Part shown: piece after piece, positions 1-11,032 of the stretch | Layout: every line of letters starts with the position of its first letter | Position numbering within the stretch: the first letter of the stretch is position 1 | Assembly (NCBI GenBank): GCA_026387895.1 | Contig: JAPLKT010000139.1 | Span: 1-34,108, forward strand | Source: Gemmatimonadota bacterium | Lineage (GTDB): Bacteria > Gemmatimonadota > Gemmatimonadetes > Gemmatimonadales > Gemmatimonadaceae | Direction of reading: 5' to 3' | DNA length: 34,108 nt | The notes under the pieces: generated by a model | The model's database searches: none | Seen by the model: only the letters and a program-made list of their open reading frames with translations | Told to the model about the DNA's origin: nothing | Translations under genes and position numbers: made by a program

Positions 1-2969
1 ACCCCGACGTGGTCTGGGCCGGTGGCGGTGAGACCGCGATTCGCGGTAACGTCTCGCACGGCGACGGTGTCTGGAAGACCGCCGATGCAGGCAAGACTTG
101 GACCTTCATGGGGCTCGGCGAGACCCAGTACATCTCGCGCATTGTGACGCACCCGACCGATCCGAACGTCGTGTATGTTGGCGCGCTCGGCCATGTGTTC
201 GGACCGAACAAGGAACGCGGCGTCTACCGCACGAAGGACGGCGGCAAGAGCTGGCAGCAGATCCTCTTCAAGAATGACTCCACCGGCATCGCGGATCTCG
301 TGATGGATCCGTCGAACCCGAATGTGTTGTACGCGGGCTTCTGGCAGGCTGGGCGCACGCCCTGGATGCTCGTGAGCGGCGGCGCAGGTGGCTCGATGTA
401 CAAGACCACCGACGGTGGCGATCACTGGACGGAACTGACCCGCAACAAGGGACTCCCCAGCGGACTGTGGGGGAACATCGGCATCGCGGTGTCGCCGGCG
501 AAGCCGAATCGGGTGTGGGCGATCATTGAAGCGGATTCAGGCGGCGTGTTCCGCTCTGACGACGCCGGCGCCACCTGGCAGTACCTCAACTCCGACCGCA
601 ATCTCCGTCAGCGCGCGTGGTACTACACCAAAGTCTTTGCGGATCCGCAGGACTCGAACACCGTGTATGCCGGCAACGTGGGCGGCTACATCTCTAAGGA
701 CGGTGGCAAGACCTTCCGCAGCGGACTCGGCAACGGCGACACGCACTACTACTGGATTGACCCCACGAACCCCAAGCGCATTGCGGTCGCGGGCGATCCG
801 GGCATCGTGCTCAGCTATGATGGGGGCACCTCGCAGGTGCGCAGCAATCTTCCGACGGGGCAGTACTACCACGTGCATCTGACCAATGCCGCGCCGTACG
901 ATGTGTGCGGCGCCGAGCAGGACGGTGGCGTGGATTGCTTCCCGATCCGCGCGGCCGGTGCAGGTGGCCGCGGTGGACGTGGCGGCCCCGGTGGTCCCGG
1001 TGGTGGACGTGGTGGCCCGGCGGCTCCGGCTGCGCCGGCGTCGCAGTGGGACTTCACCACACGCTACAGTGGCGCCGGTGGTGAGTCCGGTTATGTGGCG
1101 AGCGACCCGAATGACCCCGACGTGACCTTCGGCGGCAACTACAGCGGCGTGCTCGACATGCAGAACCGCCGCACCGGCGTGTCGATGCGTCTCGACCCGT
1201 GGCCCCTGAACCCGATGGGACACGACGCCAAGGATTCGAAGTATCGCTTCCAGTGGACCTTCCCTATCATGAACTCGCCGAACGACGCGAAGGTGCTGTA
1301 CGCCGGCGCCAACGTGCTCTTCCGCTCGTCGGATTTGGGACAAATCTGGAAGATCGTGTCGCCGGATCTCACGCGAAACGATCCCAGCACACTCGGCGCG
1401 TCGGGCGGTCCGCTCACCAAGGACCAGACCAGCGTTGAGTACTACGGAACGATCTTCGCGGTGGCCGAATCGCCAGTGACCAAGGGACTCGTGTGGAGCG
1501 GCTCGGACGACGGGCTGATCCATATCTCGCGCGATGTCGGCAAGGGCGCCGCGATGCCGGCGTGGAAAAATGTCACGCCGAAGGATCTTCCCAAGTGGAC
1601 GCGTATCTCGATCGTGGAGCCGTCGCGGTACAACGCGGGGACGATGTACTTTGCCGCGAACCGCTACGAGATGGATGACTTTGCGCCGTATCTGTACAAG
1701 ACCACCGACTACGGGGTGACCTGGAAGAAGATTGTGACCGGAATCCCCGGTACGGAGTTCACCCGCGCGATTCGCGAAGATCTCGTGCGTCCTGGCATGC
1801 TCTACGCCGCTACGGAGCGCAGCATCTACGTGAGCTACGACGCCGGTGAACACTGGCAGAGCTTGAAGCGCAATCTCCCGCCGGTGCCGGTGCACGACAT
1901 TGCGTTGCGCGACGACGACATCGTGATTGCGACGATGGGGCGCGGTTTCTATGCCATGGAAGGAATCGCGGCACTGCGTCAGTCCGACAAGGTGAACAAG
2001 GCAGTGGGTGCGTTCTTGTACACACCGAGCGCAACACCGCAGAGTGATGGCGCGGTGAAGGTGCAGTACTGGCTCAAGGCCGGCACCGCGCCGGTGACGC
2101 TCGAGCTCGTGGATGCCAAGGGCTTTGTGGTCTCGAAGGCCTCGAGCACCGATACGGCAGCGACTGCGGCCGGTGGCCGAGGCGGGCGTGGTGGCGGTGG
2201 TGGCGGTGGTGGACGTGGCGGCTTTGGTGGTGCGCCGCCGGCCAAGGTCACGACCGACGAAGGGCTCAACACGTACAGCCTCAGCCTGCGCTACCCCGAC
2301 GGCGTGAACTTCCGCAACGCCATCTATTGGGCTGGCAACGGGCTCAATGGTCCGATGGGCGCGCCGGGTACGTACACCGTGCGGTTCAGCGCCGGCGTCA
2401 ACCCGGTGCAGACTGCGCCGGTGAAGGTGGTGCCGCCGCCGCGTTCGACGGCGACGGAAGCCGACCTGGTGGAGAAGTTCAAGCTGCTGACTAAGATCCG
2501 CGACACCGTGTCGGCGGCCAACAACGCCGTGCGCACCGTGCGCAATGTGCGCTATCAGGTGGACAGCCTCCGCAAGGTGCTCACCGGTGAGCAGAAGGCG
2601 GCGTTCGAAAAGGAAGCGAACGCGCTGATGGACAGCACCAAAAAGGTGGAGGAAATCCTCTACCAGACCAAGAACGAGGCCGGTCAGGATCCGCTGAATT
2701 TCCCGATCAAGCTCAACAACCAGATTGGGGCGATTTCCGGATTCTTGCAGAACGCGGACCGTCGTCCGCCGCCGCAGGCCTACGAGGTGTGGAACACCTT
2801 GGCGCCGCAGCTCAGCACGGAGCTGATCCGCCTCAAGAAGCAGATCGCGCTAATGTTGCCGCGTGTGAACGCCACGCTGAAGGCAGCAGGCAAGGGACCG
2901 ATTGTGCCGAGCACGGATGAGCTTGGGCAGGCGCCCCGTCAGGGGCCGCAGGCGACCTTTATTCCCTGA
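1..2969 (+). CDS. BNR/Asp-box (VPS10/sortilin-like) beta-propeller protein, 5'-truncated
   Basis: The reading frame is open to the left edge, so the N-terminus and any signal peptide lie outside the window; the first visible GTG (position 9) encodes an internal Val. About nine Asp-box motifs of the S/T-x-D-x-G-x-x-W/F type are visible (for example KTADAGKTW, RTKDGGKSW, KTTDGGDHW, RSDDAGATW, VSYDAGEHW), as in the sortilin/Vps10 or glycosyl-hydrolase-like BNR propellers common in Gemmatimonadota and Bacteroidota. Two Gly/Arg-rich low-complexity loops interrupt the fold (about 955-1030 and 2168-2235). The last ~170 residues are charged and look helical. No catalytic residues can be assigned, so 'glycosyl hydrolase' would be only a family label. 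It is probably exported. It ends 33 bp before a hairpin terminator. Confidence 0.88.
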   Translation, partial: PDVVWAGGGETAIRGNVSHGDGVWKTADAGKTWTFMGLGETQYISRIVTHPTDPNVVYVGALGHVFGPNKERGVYRTKDGGKSWQQILFKNDSTGIADLVMDPSNPNVLYAGFWQAGRTPWMLVSGGAGGSMYKTTDGGDHWTELTRNKGLPSGLWGNIGIAVSPAKPNRVWAIIEADSGGVFRSDDAGATWQYLNSDRNLRQRAWYYTKVFADPQDSNTVYAGNVGGYISKDGGKTFRSGLGNGDTHYYWIDPTNPKRIAVAGDPGIVLSYDGGTSQVRSNLPTGQYYHVHLTNAAPYDVCGAEQDGGVDCFPIRAAGAGGRGGRGGPGGPGGGRGGPAAPAAPASQWDFTTRYSGAGGESGYVASDPNDPDVTFGGNYSGVLDMQNRRTGVSMRLDPWPLNPMGHDAKDSKYRFQWTFPIMNSPNDAKVLYAGANVLFRSSDLGQIWKIVSPDLTRNDPSTLGASGGPLTKDQTSVEYYGTIFAVAESPVTKGLVWSGSDDGLIHISRDVGKGAAMPAWKNVTPKDLPKWTRISIVEPSRYNAGTMYFAANRYEMDDFAPYLYKTTDYGVTWKKIVTGIPGTEFTRAIREDLVRPGMLYAATERSIYVSYDAGEHWQSLKRNLPPVPVHDIALRDDDIVIATMGRGFYAMEGIAALRQSDKVNKAVGAFLYTPSATPQSDGAVKVQYWLKAGTAPVTLELVDAKGFVVSKASSTDTAATAAGGRGGRGGGGGGGGRGGFGGAPPAKVTTDEGLNTYSLSLRYPDGVNFRNAIYWAGNGLNGPMGAPGTYTVRFSAGVNPVQTAPVKVVPPPRSTATEADLVEKFKLLTKIRDTVSAANNAVRTVRNVRYQVDSLRKVLTGEQKAAFEKEANALMDSTKKVEEILYQTKNEAGQDPLNFPIKLNNQIGAISGFLQNADRRPPPQAYEVWNTLAPQLSTELIRLKKQIALMLPRVNATLKAAGKGPIVPSTDELGQAPRQGPQATFIP

Positions 2970-5354
<2,385 letters not shown>

Positions 5355-5360
5355 CGATGT

Positions 5361-5422
5361 GACGCGGTACCGCGGTGTTCGCTTCGCGTTCAGCGGAGCA
5401 GAATCAGTTGCGGTACCGCGTC
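5361..5422. repeat. 13-bp inverted repeat at the katG/DUF3293 convergent junction
   Basis: GACGCGGTACCGC (5361-5373) and GCGGTACCGCGTC (5410-5422) are perfect inverted copies separated by 36 nt. Each arm contains the self-complementary decamer GCGGTACCGC. The right arm lies within the last codons of the convergent DUF3293 gene. It could form a long-loop hairpin terminating both genes, or it could be a paired protein-binding palindrome. Confidence 0.6.
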
Positions 5423-5728
5423 GCTGTCGGCCCACACGATCGCATCTTGATCGAAGGTGGTGCCGATCTCTCGTGCGGCACTGAGGGTAAGGCCGAGTGC
5501 GAACCAGCTGAGCTCTGCAGGCCAGTTGGATCCGTCTTCGGTGCCGCGAGGGTTGTAGGCGGTGATGAAGGCGCCGCAATCGACGTCATGAGTGCCAAAC
5601 AGCGATGCGAGCGCCGCAGAGCGCTGGCCGACGTTCAGGACAATCTCATTCGGGCCTGTGCCAATCCGATAGGATGTGGCGAGGTAGGCGCGGAGTTTAT
5701 TGGGGTCGATGTTGGAACGATCCGGCAT
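5390..5728 (-). CDS. DUF3293 domain-containing protein
   Basis: A 112-residue protein. The pattern of an N-terminal AYLATSYR segment, then FITAYNPRG in the middle, followed by a helix containing a conserved Trp-Asn and a C-terminal acidic stretch, matches my recollection of DUF3293 (function unknown). No signal peptide or membrane segment is seen, so it is likely cytoplasmic. It lies 21 bp downstream of the DUF4153-like membrane protein on the same strand and is probably cotranscribed with it. An AGGA sequence a few bases upstream of the ATG supports the start. It converges with katG, and its 3' end lies in a 13-bp inverted repeat. Confidence 0.75.
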   Translation of the reverse strand: MPDRSNIDPNKLRAYLATSYRIGTGPNEIVLNVGQRSAALASLFGTHDVDCGAFITAYNPRGTEDGSNWPAELSWFALGLTLSAAREIGTTFDQDAIVWADSDAVPQLILLR

Positions 5729-5749
5729 GCGCGAGATCCTGGTGTTACG

Positions 5750-7069
5750 TCACACGACGAACGGGAGCACCACCACCACACAGGCCGCCCACGCGGCGAA
5801 CGCCACACTCGCTTCGCTGAACGTGGTGTGCAGTGAGTCGAGCCAGGCGTCACGCGCGCGTGTGGTCTGCCGATAGAGCAGTCCGCTCAACACGCCGATA
5901 TGAATCACATTCCAGCCGATCACGGTGAGGCGGTTGATTGTGAGGCGGTCGTGCGCGGTCCGGTAGAGCACCGCGGCGAGGGCATACACCGCGACGAGTA
6001 ACGCCAATGCCGCGATGGCGATAATGCCACGGCGGAGCCAGCGCTGATAGTCGGCGGAGAGATCGTCAGCGTGCACGGGGATTGCGCCAATCATAAGCGC
6101 GGCCACAGCAAAGAGCATTCCGTTGTACGTGATGAGTGCGGTGCGGTCGTAGAACGGCTGCATGAAGTGCGCCGGAATCAGCGCGACGTACACCGCGAGC
6201 ACCACGAGCGTCGGCACCACCAGGAGCCGCGGGAGCGTGGTGACCATTTTGCTCAGGCCACGTCGAAAGTCCTGCGCCGACGGCGATACCAGCGGATCGT
6301 ATACCGTCGCAACCGCCACAATCGGCATGAGGCCAGCGCCGCCGACGATCAGCAGACGAATCACGGATTCGCTAAGCGTGATGCCAAGGGTCTTGAACAA
6401 CGCGGTAGTGATACCGCCAAAGGCAACGGTCGCTCCGGCGTAGAGTCCTGTCACGACCACGACTTCAATAGACTTGGCAAGAAACGCAAAGCGATCGCGC
6501 GCGCCGGCCCGCACTCCTGTCAAGCAGATGCCCACCGCAGCCCACGCGAGCAATGGCAGATGTCCCGCGGCTAACTGCCTGAAGTCGGAGTCGCCCACTG
6601 CGCGTGCGAGCGCCAACGTGGTGAGTGCCGTCAACCCTCCCACAAGCGCGAGCGATCGAGGCATACCGTTACCCGCCTGCGCGCGCCGAGCGACGGTGAA
6701 GAACCCAATCGCGGTCAACGCGATCACCGGCGTGATGAGCAGCTGCAAATAGAGCTCGGTCCCCGCCCCCGCCGCATCGCGAAACACAAACTGTGGCCCT
6801 GACAGCACCCAGAGCACGACACTCGTGATCAGACTGAACGGCAGCACGAGCCCCCAGTGCACGCGGGAGCGGTCAGCGGCGACCGTGGTAACATCGGCAA
6901 GGCGCAGCTGCCACGCCTCCAGCAACTGATTCTCGGGCGCGGCCGCATACGCGGCCGCGATATCCGCACGGAACTCGGCGCTCCCCTGCGCACGCTCGGC
7001 GGCGCGAAAGAGGGATTCGAGGGGCTGCGGCGCGTGCTGATTCGACTGGATCTGCGCGAGGTACTGCAT
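5750..7069 (-). CDS. Polytopic membrane protein, DUF4153-like
   Basis: A 439-residue protein. After a soluble helical N-terminus of about 70 residues come roughly 11 or 12 hydrophobic segments that reach the C-terminus. The segment FYDRTALITYNGMLFAV and the overall organisation resemble DUF4153 membrane proteins, whose function is unknown. ATG 7069 is preferred over an in-frame start 25 codons upstream because it has AGGAG 5 nt before it and yields a sensible N-terminus. It is divergent from the VF530 gene (85 bp shared upstream region) and leads the pair with the DUF3293 gene. The family assignment is from recall of its general features and should be read as tentative. Confidence 0.72.
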   Translation of the reverse strand: MQYLAQIQSNQHAPQPLESLFRAAERAQGSAEFRADIAAAYAAAPENQLLEAWQLRLADVTTVAADRSRVHWGLVLPFSLITSVVLWVLSGPQFVFRDAAGAGTELYLQLLITPVIALTAIGFFTVARRAQAGNGMPRSLALVGGLTALTTLALARAVGDSDFRQLAAGHLPLLAWAAVGICLTGVRAGARDRFAFLAKSIEVVVVTGLYAGATVAFGGITTALFKTLGITLSESVIRLLIVGGAGLMPIVAVATVYDPLVSPSAQDFRRGLSKMVTTLPRLLVVPTLVVLAVYVALIPAHFMQPFYDRTALITYNGMLFAVAALMIGAIPVHADDLSADYQRWLRRGIIAIAALALLVAVYALAAVLYRTAHDRLTINRLTVIGWNVIHIGVLSGLLYRQTTRARDAWLDSLHTTFSEASVAFAAWAACVVVVLPFVV

Positions 7070-7154
7070 GGCGTCTCCTATCGGCCGAGGTTCCAACAGA
7101 CTCAATAAGCATAGGGCACTGGCGCCCGTTCTGCTCGCCGACAATCGTTAGGCT

Positions 7155-7388
7155 ATGCCCACACCCGCCCAGCCCAAGAATCCGCTGCATGGTATCACCC
7201 TCGAGGCGATCCTCAATCAACTCGTGGCGGAACTCGGCTGGGCCAAAATGGGACGGCGGGTGAAGATTGACTGCTTCAACTCCGATCCCAGTGTGTCCTC
7301 GAGCCTGAAGTTCCTGCGGAAGACCCCGTGGGCGCGCACGAAGGTTGAGGACCTGTACCTCGAAGTCGTGAGAACACGAATCCGATGA
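7155..7388 (+). CDS. VF530 family (DUF2132) small protein
   Basis: A 77-residue protein. The blocks [35 protein letters not shown] and [14 protein letters not shown] match the VF530/DUF2132 family over nearly its whole length. Family members are small single-domain cytoplasmic proteins described as DNA-binding from a structure; no cellular role is firmly known to me. Its stop overlaps the start of the cupin gene (ATGA), which indicates translational coupling. Confidence 0.9.
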   Translation: MPTPAQPKNPLHGITLEAILNQLVAELGWAKMGRRVKIDCFNSDPSVSSSLKFLRKTPWARTKVEDLYLEVVRTRIR

Positions 7389-7825
7389 GCGCCGACAAGA
7401 TTGATCTCCTGGCTGGCATTGAAGACCACTCCGGGATTTATACCCTGCGCGCGGGGGATATCACGCGCGGCTGGAATGGCATTCGGTATCGCACCGGATT
7501 GTCTGGGCGGAACACGAGCGCCAAGAAGCTCTCGATGAATGTCGCGACCGTGCCCCCAGGGGCTGTGGCGTATGCGCACATTCATGTGGATTTTGAGGTG
7601 ATGCTGTACATCCTGTCGGGGCATGTGCGCCATGAGTTTGGGCCGAACTTAGAGCAGTCGCTCGAGAACGGACCGGGCGACATGATTTTTATTGAGCCCG
7701 GGGTTCCGCACGAGGTGCTGAACTTGAGCGAGACTGAGCCGGTGGTGGCGGTGGTGTCGCGCTCGGATGCGTCGGAGTGGGAGCATATTGTGGATGTGCC
7801 GAGTCGGCGGCGTCCGCAGGGGTAA
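7385..7825 (+). CDS. Cupin domain-containing protein
   Basis: A 146-residue single-domain cupin. Motif 1 supplies H65, H67 and E71 (HIHVDFE) and motif 2 supplies H109 (PGVPHE), the usual 3-His/1-Glu metal site, so it is expected to bind a divalent metal. The substrate cannot be told from sequence. It may be an isomerase, a dioxygenase or a small-molecule sensor. The ATG overlaps the VF530 stop by 4 bp, so the two are one transcription unit. No export signal is seen. Confidence 0.88.
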   Translation: MSADKIDLLAGIEDHSGIYTLRAGDITRGWNGIRYRTGLSGRNTSAKKLSMNVATVPPGAVAYAHIHVDFEVMLYILSGHVRHEFGPNLEQSLENGPGDMIFIEPGVPHEVLNLSETEPVVAVVSRSDASEWEHIVDVPSRRRPQG

Positions 7826-7848
7826 ATGCGGGAGGCCGCGCGCGCGTA

Positions 7849-7874
7849 GCGACGACGAGTTGCGACGACGAGTT
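7849..7874. repeat. 13-bp direct tandem repeat
   Basis: GCGACGACGAGTT occurs twice in a row (7849-7861 and 7862-7874), followed by a further GCG. It is non-coding and lies between the cupin stop and the AT-rich island. Confidence 0.85.
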
Positions 7875-7910
7875 GCGCGGTCGAAGCAGCGGGCGATGCT
7901 GGCGCCGTAG

Positions 7911-7992
7911 CAAAGAGATTTAGCGCATATAAATGTTTACGAAATAACACTAAGTCGTTTTATAGTAGCAGTTTACGATGATATTATAAAAC
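7911..7992 (+). promoter_or_regulatory. AT-rich island with inverted repeat and possible promoter
   Basis: Counting 7911-7990 gives 22 G/C in 80 bases (about 27% GC) inside a strongly GC-rich window. It contains an 8-bp inverted repeat, GTTTTATA (7957-7964) and TATAAAAC (7985-7992), with a 20-nt spacer, and a direct repeat GTTTACGA at 7935 and 7971. TATAGT (7961-7966) could be a -10 element with TTTACG (7936-7941) as a weak -35 at a long 19-nt spacing. It precedes the His/Met-rich gene by about 110-190 bp and is the likely control region of that operon. The regulator is unknown; I do not see a convincing Fur box. Confidence 0.55.
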
Positions 7993-8030
7993 CTCTCGCG
8001 CTGTCGTCCGCACCCCTGAACCTGCCGCCC

Positions 8031-8067
8031 AGCGATCCACCCCCCGATCCACCCAGCGATCCACCCG
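8031..8067. repeat. Short repeats of GATCCACC in the 5' leader
   Basis: CAGCGATCCACC occurs twice, with a third CGATCCACC between the copies, in the non-coding leader before the gene at 8105. The remainder of the leader shows no feature I recognise. Confidence 0.6.
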
Positions 8068-8104
8068 CTAGCGCCTCCGTAGCTGACGGCCCTATATTTC
8101 CGAC

Positions 8105-8584
8105 ATGCTCCGCATAACCGCCGCTCACCGCGTACTCGCGGCTGTGATGGCTCCCTGGCTCGCACTGCTCTTCGCGATGCCAGAGGCCGCACATGCCTGT
8201 GCCATGCACGGCGGTCAGGGGCACGCGATGGTGCATGAGGCGTCCGCGAGCATGGCCCACGACATGGCTCCTGGGATGTCCCACGGAATGTCCCACGGGA
8301 TGTCCCACGACATGTCGGCCGACCTGGCCGCGCCCACGGCAACCACGGCAGCAACTGCGCCAAGTTCGCCAACGCCGGCCCCGTCACCGAACGCCACCCA
8401 CTGCACCTGCCCCGAAGGGTGCTGCACTGTGGTCGTGGCCTTCGCCGCAGTGCCGACCTCGCTCAGCTGGGTGCGCGAGCTCCTCGCACATCGCGACCCG
8501 CAGTATCCGCGTGCCCTGCCGTCGGTGGCCCTGTCCGCCGATGTCCAGCTCCCCTTCGCCAACGGACCACCCGCGCAGGCCTGA
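8105..8584 (+). CDS. Secreted His/Met/Cys-rich protein, probable copper-binding, DUF2946-like
   Basis: A 159-residue protein with a signal peptide (about residues 1-31, ending AHA). Residues 32-72 hold eight Met and seven His arranged as GMSH/DMS repeats, a pattern typical of copper-binding periplasmic proteins. After a Pro/Thr/Ala linker, C100, C102, C106 and C107 form a compact Cys cluster (HCTCPEGCC). The C-terminus ends FANGPPAQA, which resembles the end of DUF2946 proteins. The three GMSH units come from a 12-bp DNA repeat. No clear Shine-Dalgarno precedes ATG 8105. The TonB receptor starts 129 bp downstream on the same strand. Copper binding is inferred from composition and could instead be another soft or borderline metal. 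Confidence 0.78.
   Translation: MLRITAAHRVLAAVMAPWLALLFAMPEAAHACAMHGGQGHAMVHEASASMAHDMAPGMSHGMSHGMSHDMSADLAAPTATTAATAPSSPTPAPSPNATHCTCPEGCCTVVVAFAAVPTSLSWVRELLAHRDPQYPRALPSVALSADVQLPFANGPPAQA
8273..8320 (+). repeat. 12-bp coding repeat (GMSH units)
   Basis: GGGATGTCCCAC occurs at 8273-8284, 8285-8296 (one change) and 8297-8308, with a degenerate fourth unit to 8320. It encodes Gly-Met-Ser-His three times and then Asp-Met-Ser-Ala. Confidence 0.85.
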
Positions 8585-8713
8585 TCGGTCGTGAGCGACG
8601 CTGCGTGAGTCTCCCCGCACCTGCGCGCACGGCCCCGATGATCCGACGCACTCCACCCATCGAACTCGCGATGGTGCCCGGAGTCGTTGCTCTCAGGCCT
8701 TCGGTTTAACATC

Positions 8714-11032
8714 ATGAACTTCGCCACACGGCCCCTCGCGCTCGCGAGTGCCAGTGTACCAACGGGCACAGCCGCTCTCGTGAGCGTCCTGCTGCTCGCC
8801 ACCTCGGCCTTCGCACAACAGACCGCCAAGCCAGACACCGCCACGAAACTCGGCGGCGTCACGATCATGGCGGCGGCTGACGAAACGATCAAGCTTCCAC
8901 CGCTCAGGCTCGCCACACTCCCCGCCACGGCCAGCATTACCGCGCGCACGATGGACGCCACGGTCAACGTGATGGACGTTGAAGACGCGGTGAAATACCT
9001 GCCGAGTCTCTTTCTGCGCAAACGCAACAACGGCGACACCCAAGCGGTCATGGCGACCCGCGTATGGGGCGTCAGCTCAAGCGCGCGAAGCTTGGTCTTT
9101 GCCGACGGCGTGCCGCTCACCGCGCTCATTGCAAACAACAACACCATCGGCGCGCCGCGATGGGGACTCGTGGCACCTACGGAAATCGCACGCGTCGACA
9201 TCATGTACGGCCCCTTCTCGGCCGCCTACGCCGGCAACTCCATGGGCGCCGTGCTCGAGATGACCACGCGCATGCCCGCGAAGTTCGAAGGCACCGTGAG
9301 TCAGTCGAACGCGCAACAAGCATTCGATCTGTACGGCACCAAGCAGTGGTTCGGCACATCGCAGAGCGCGCTCGCCGTCGGCGACCGAATCGGCAAGGTC
9401 TCGTTCTGGGTGAGCGGCAACTATCAGAGCAGTCATGCACAGCCACTGACCTACGTGACCGCCGCCTCATTCCCCACCGGCACCACCGGCGGCTACAGCG
9501 AACTCAATAAACTCGGCACCGCAGCGAACGTGCTTGGCGCAAGCGGACTGCTCAACAGTCGCATGACGAATGGCAAGGTGAAGCTTGCCTATGACATCAC
9601 GCCGACGGTGCGCGCGTCCTACACGTACGGGATGTGGCGCAACGATGCCGACGCAGGTGTCGCACCGTACATCCGCAAGACGGGTGACCCGACCTACGCC
9701 GCGGTCGCAGGCTTTGCGAGTGGCACCTATCAGCTGGTGCAGCAGCATGCCTCACAGGCGCTGACGGTACGCTCCGACACCAAGGGCGCCTGGGACTGGG
9801 AAGTGGTGGCCTCAACTTATGCCATCGACAAGGACCAGCAGCGCTCGCCCACGACCGCGGCCGCAACCGGGCAGAGTTTTGGATCGGCAGGAAAAGTCGC
9901 GGTCCTCGACGGCACCCACTGGAACACCGTCGACGCAAAAGCGCTCTGGCGCATTGGGGGCGCGAACGCGGACCACACGCTGAGCGTTGGTGTGCATCAG
10001 GATGCGTACGCCCTCATCAACCCGACATACACCAGCGCCGAGTGGACGGCGGGGGCGTTCGGCACGGTGGCGTCGGAGGGCGATGGCAAAACGCAGACGC
10101 AGGCGCTCTGGGTGCAAGATGCGTGGAAGCTCGGCGCGCGGTTCACCCTCACGTACGGTGGTCGCTACGAACGCTGGACAGGCTTTGACGGCTACAACGT
10201 GAATGGTGCGACCAAGGTCACGCAGGCGACCAACAGCGTGAGCAACGTTTCACCGAAGGCGATCTTGGGATGGGCGGCGACATCAGATCTGACCGTCACC
10301 GCGTCGGTCGGGAAGGCCTATCGCTATGCCACCGCGAGTGAGCTGTTTCAGCTCGTCACAACCGGCGCGACCTTCACGTCGCCGAACCCCACGCTCAAGC
10401 CGGATGATGTCTTAGCGTCGGAACTGCGCTTCGATCAACGGTTCGACAAGGGCAGTGTGCAGGTCGCGCTCTTCCAAGACGATGTGCACGATGCGATGAT
10501 TGCACAGTATCTCCCGCTCGTGAGTGGCTCCAGCACGCTGTACTCGTATGTGTCGAATGTCGACCATGTGCGGGCGCGCGGCGTCGAGCTGATTCTGAAC
10601 ACGCACGGCCTCGGTGTCGAACAGCTGGACCTGTCGGGAAGCGTCACGTATCTGGATGCCCGTGTGCTTGCGCTGAGTGGCGCAGCGACCGCGACCGCGA
10701 CGCCGGGCGCGGCCGTGGGCAAGTTCCTGCCGAACATTCCGGATGTGCGGGCCAGTGTGCAGGCGACCTACCGCGCCACGGACCGCGTAGGACTGTCGAT
10801 CGCGGGGCGCTACAGTGGCAAGATGTATACGACTCTCGACAACGCCGACGTATATCCGAACACCTATCAGGGATTTTCTGGATGGTTCGTAGCAGACGCA
10901 AAGGCGACGTATCGAATTGGCCGCGGCGTTGGTGTTTCCCTCGGCGTCGATAATCTCTTGGATCGCAAGTATTTCCTCTTTCATCCGTTCCCGCAGCGGA
11001 CCTTCGTGGGGAGTCTCAAGTATGATTTCTAA
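8714..11032 (+). CDS. TonB-dependent outer-membrane receptor (candidate metal receptor)
   Basis: A 772-residue protein. The signal peptide runs to about residue 35 (TSAFAQQ). A plug domain follows, containing VFADGVPLTAL and the conserved IARVDIMYGPFSAAYAGNSMG block, then a long 22-strand-type barrel that ends in SLKYDF with a terminal Phe, as expected for BAM-assembled proteins. Energised uptake across the outer membrane through TonB is the family role; the substrate is not stated by the sequence. Its position between a His/Met-rich protein and a Cys-cluster protein argues for copper or another metal chelate, recalling OprC/NosA-type receptors, but I cannot align it to them here. ATG 8714 is preferred to TTG 8687. 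Its stop overlaps the next gene by 11 bp. Confidence 0.9.
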   Translation: MNFATRPLALASASVPTGTAALVSVLLLATSAFAQQTAKPDTATKLGGVTIMAAADETIKLPPLRLATLPATASITARTMDATVNVMDVEDAVKYLPSLFLRKRNNGDTQAVMATRVWGVSSSARSLVFADGVPLTALIANNNTIGAPRWGLVAPTEIARVDIMYGPFSAAYAGNSMGAVLEMTTRMPAKFEGTVSQSNAQQAFDLYGTKQWFGTSQSALAVGDRIGKVSFWVSGNYQSSHAQPLTYVTAASFPTGTTGGYSELNKLGTAANVLGASGLLNSRMTNGKVKLAYDITPTVRASYTYGMWRNDADAGVAPYIRKTGDPTYAAVAGFASGTYQLVQQHASQALTVRSDTKGAWDWEVVASTYAIDKDQQRSPTTAAATGQSFGSAGKVAVLDGTHWNTVDAKALWRIGGANADHTLSVGVHQDAYALINPTYTSAEWTAGAFGTVASEGDGKTQTQALWVQDAWKLGARFTLTYGGRYERWTGFDGYNVNGATKVTQATNSVSNVSPKAILGWAATSDLTVTASVGKAYRYATASELFQLVTTGATFTSPNPTLKPDDVLASELRFDQRFDKGSVQVALFQDDVHDAMIAQYLPLVSGSSTLYSYVSNVDHVRARGVELILNTHGLGVEQLDLSGSVTYLDARVLALSGAATATATPGAAVGKFLPNIPDVRASVQATYRATDRVGLSIAGRYSGKMYTTLDNADVYPNTYQGFSGWFVADAKATYRIGRGVGVSLGVDNLLDRKYFLFHPFPQRTFVGSLKYDF

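Noticed and set aside
537-1895. Long minus-strand open frame of 452 codons opposite the BNR gene
   Set aside because: His/Arg/Val-rich translation without domain features, antisense to a gene with clear Asp-box motifs; typical of a GC-rich shadow frame.
7911-7992. Fur box in the AT-rich island
   Set aside because: Match to the GATAAT-type consensus is poor; the visible inverted repeat has a different sequence and spacing.
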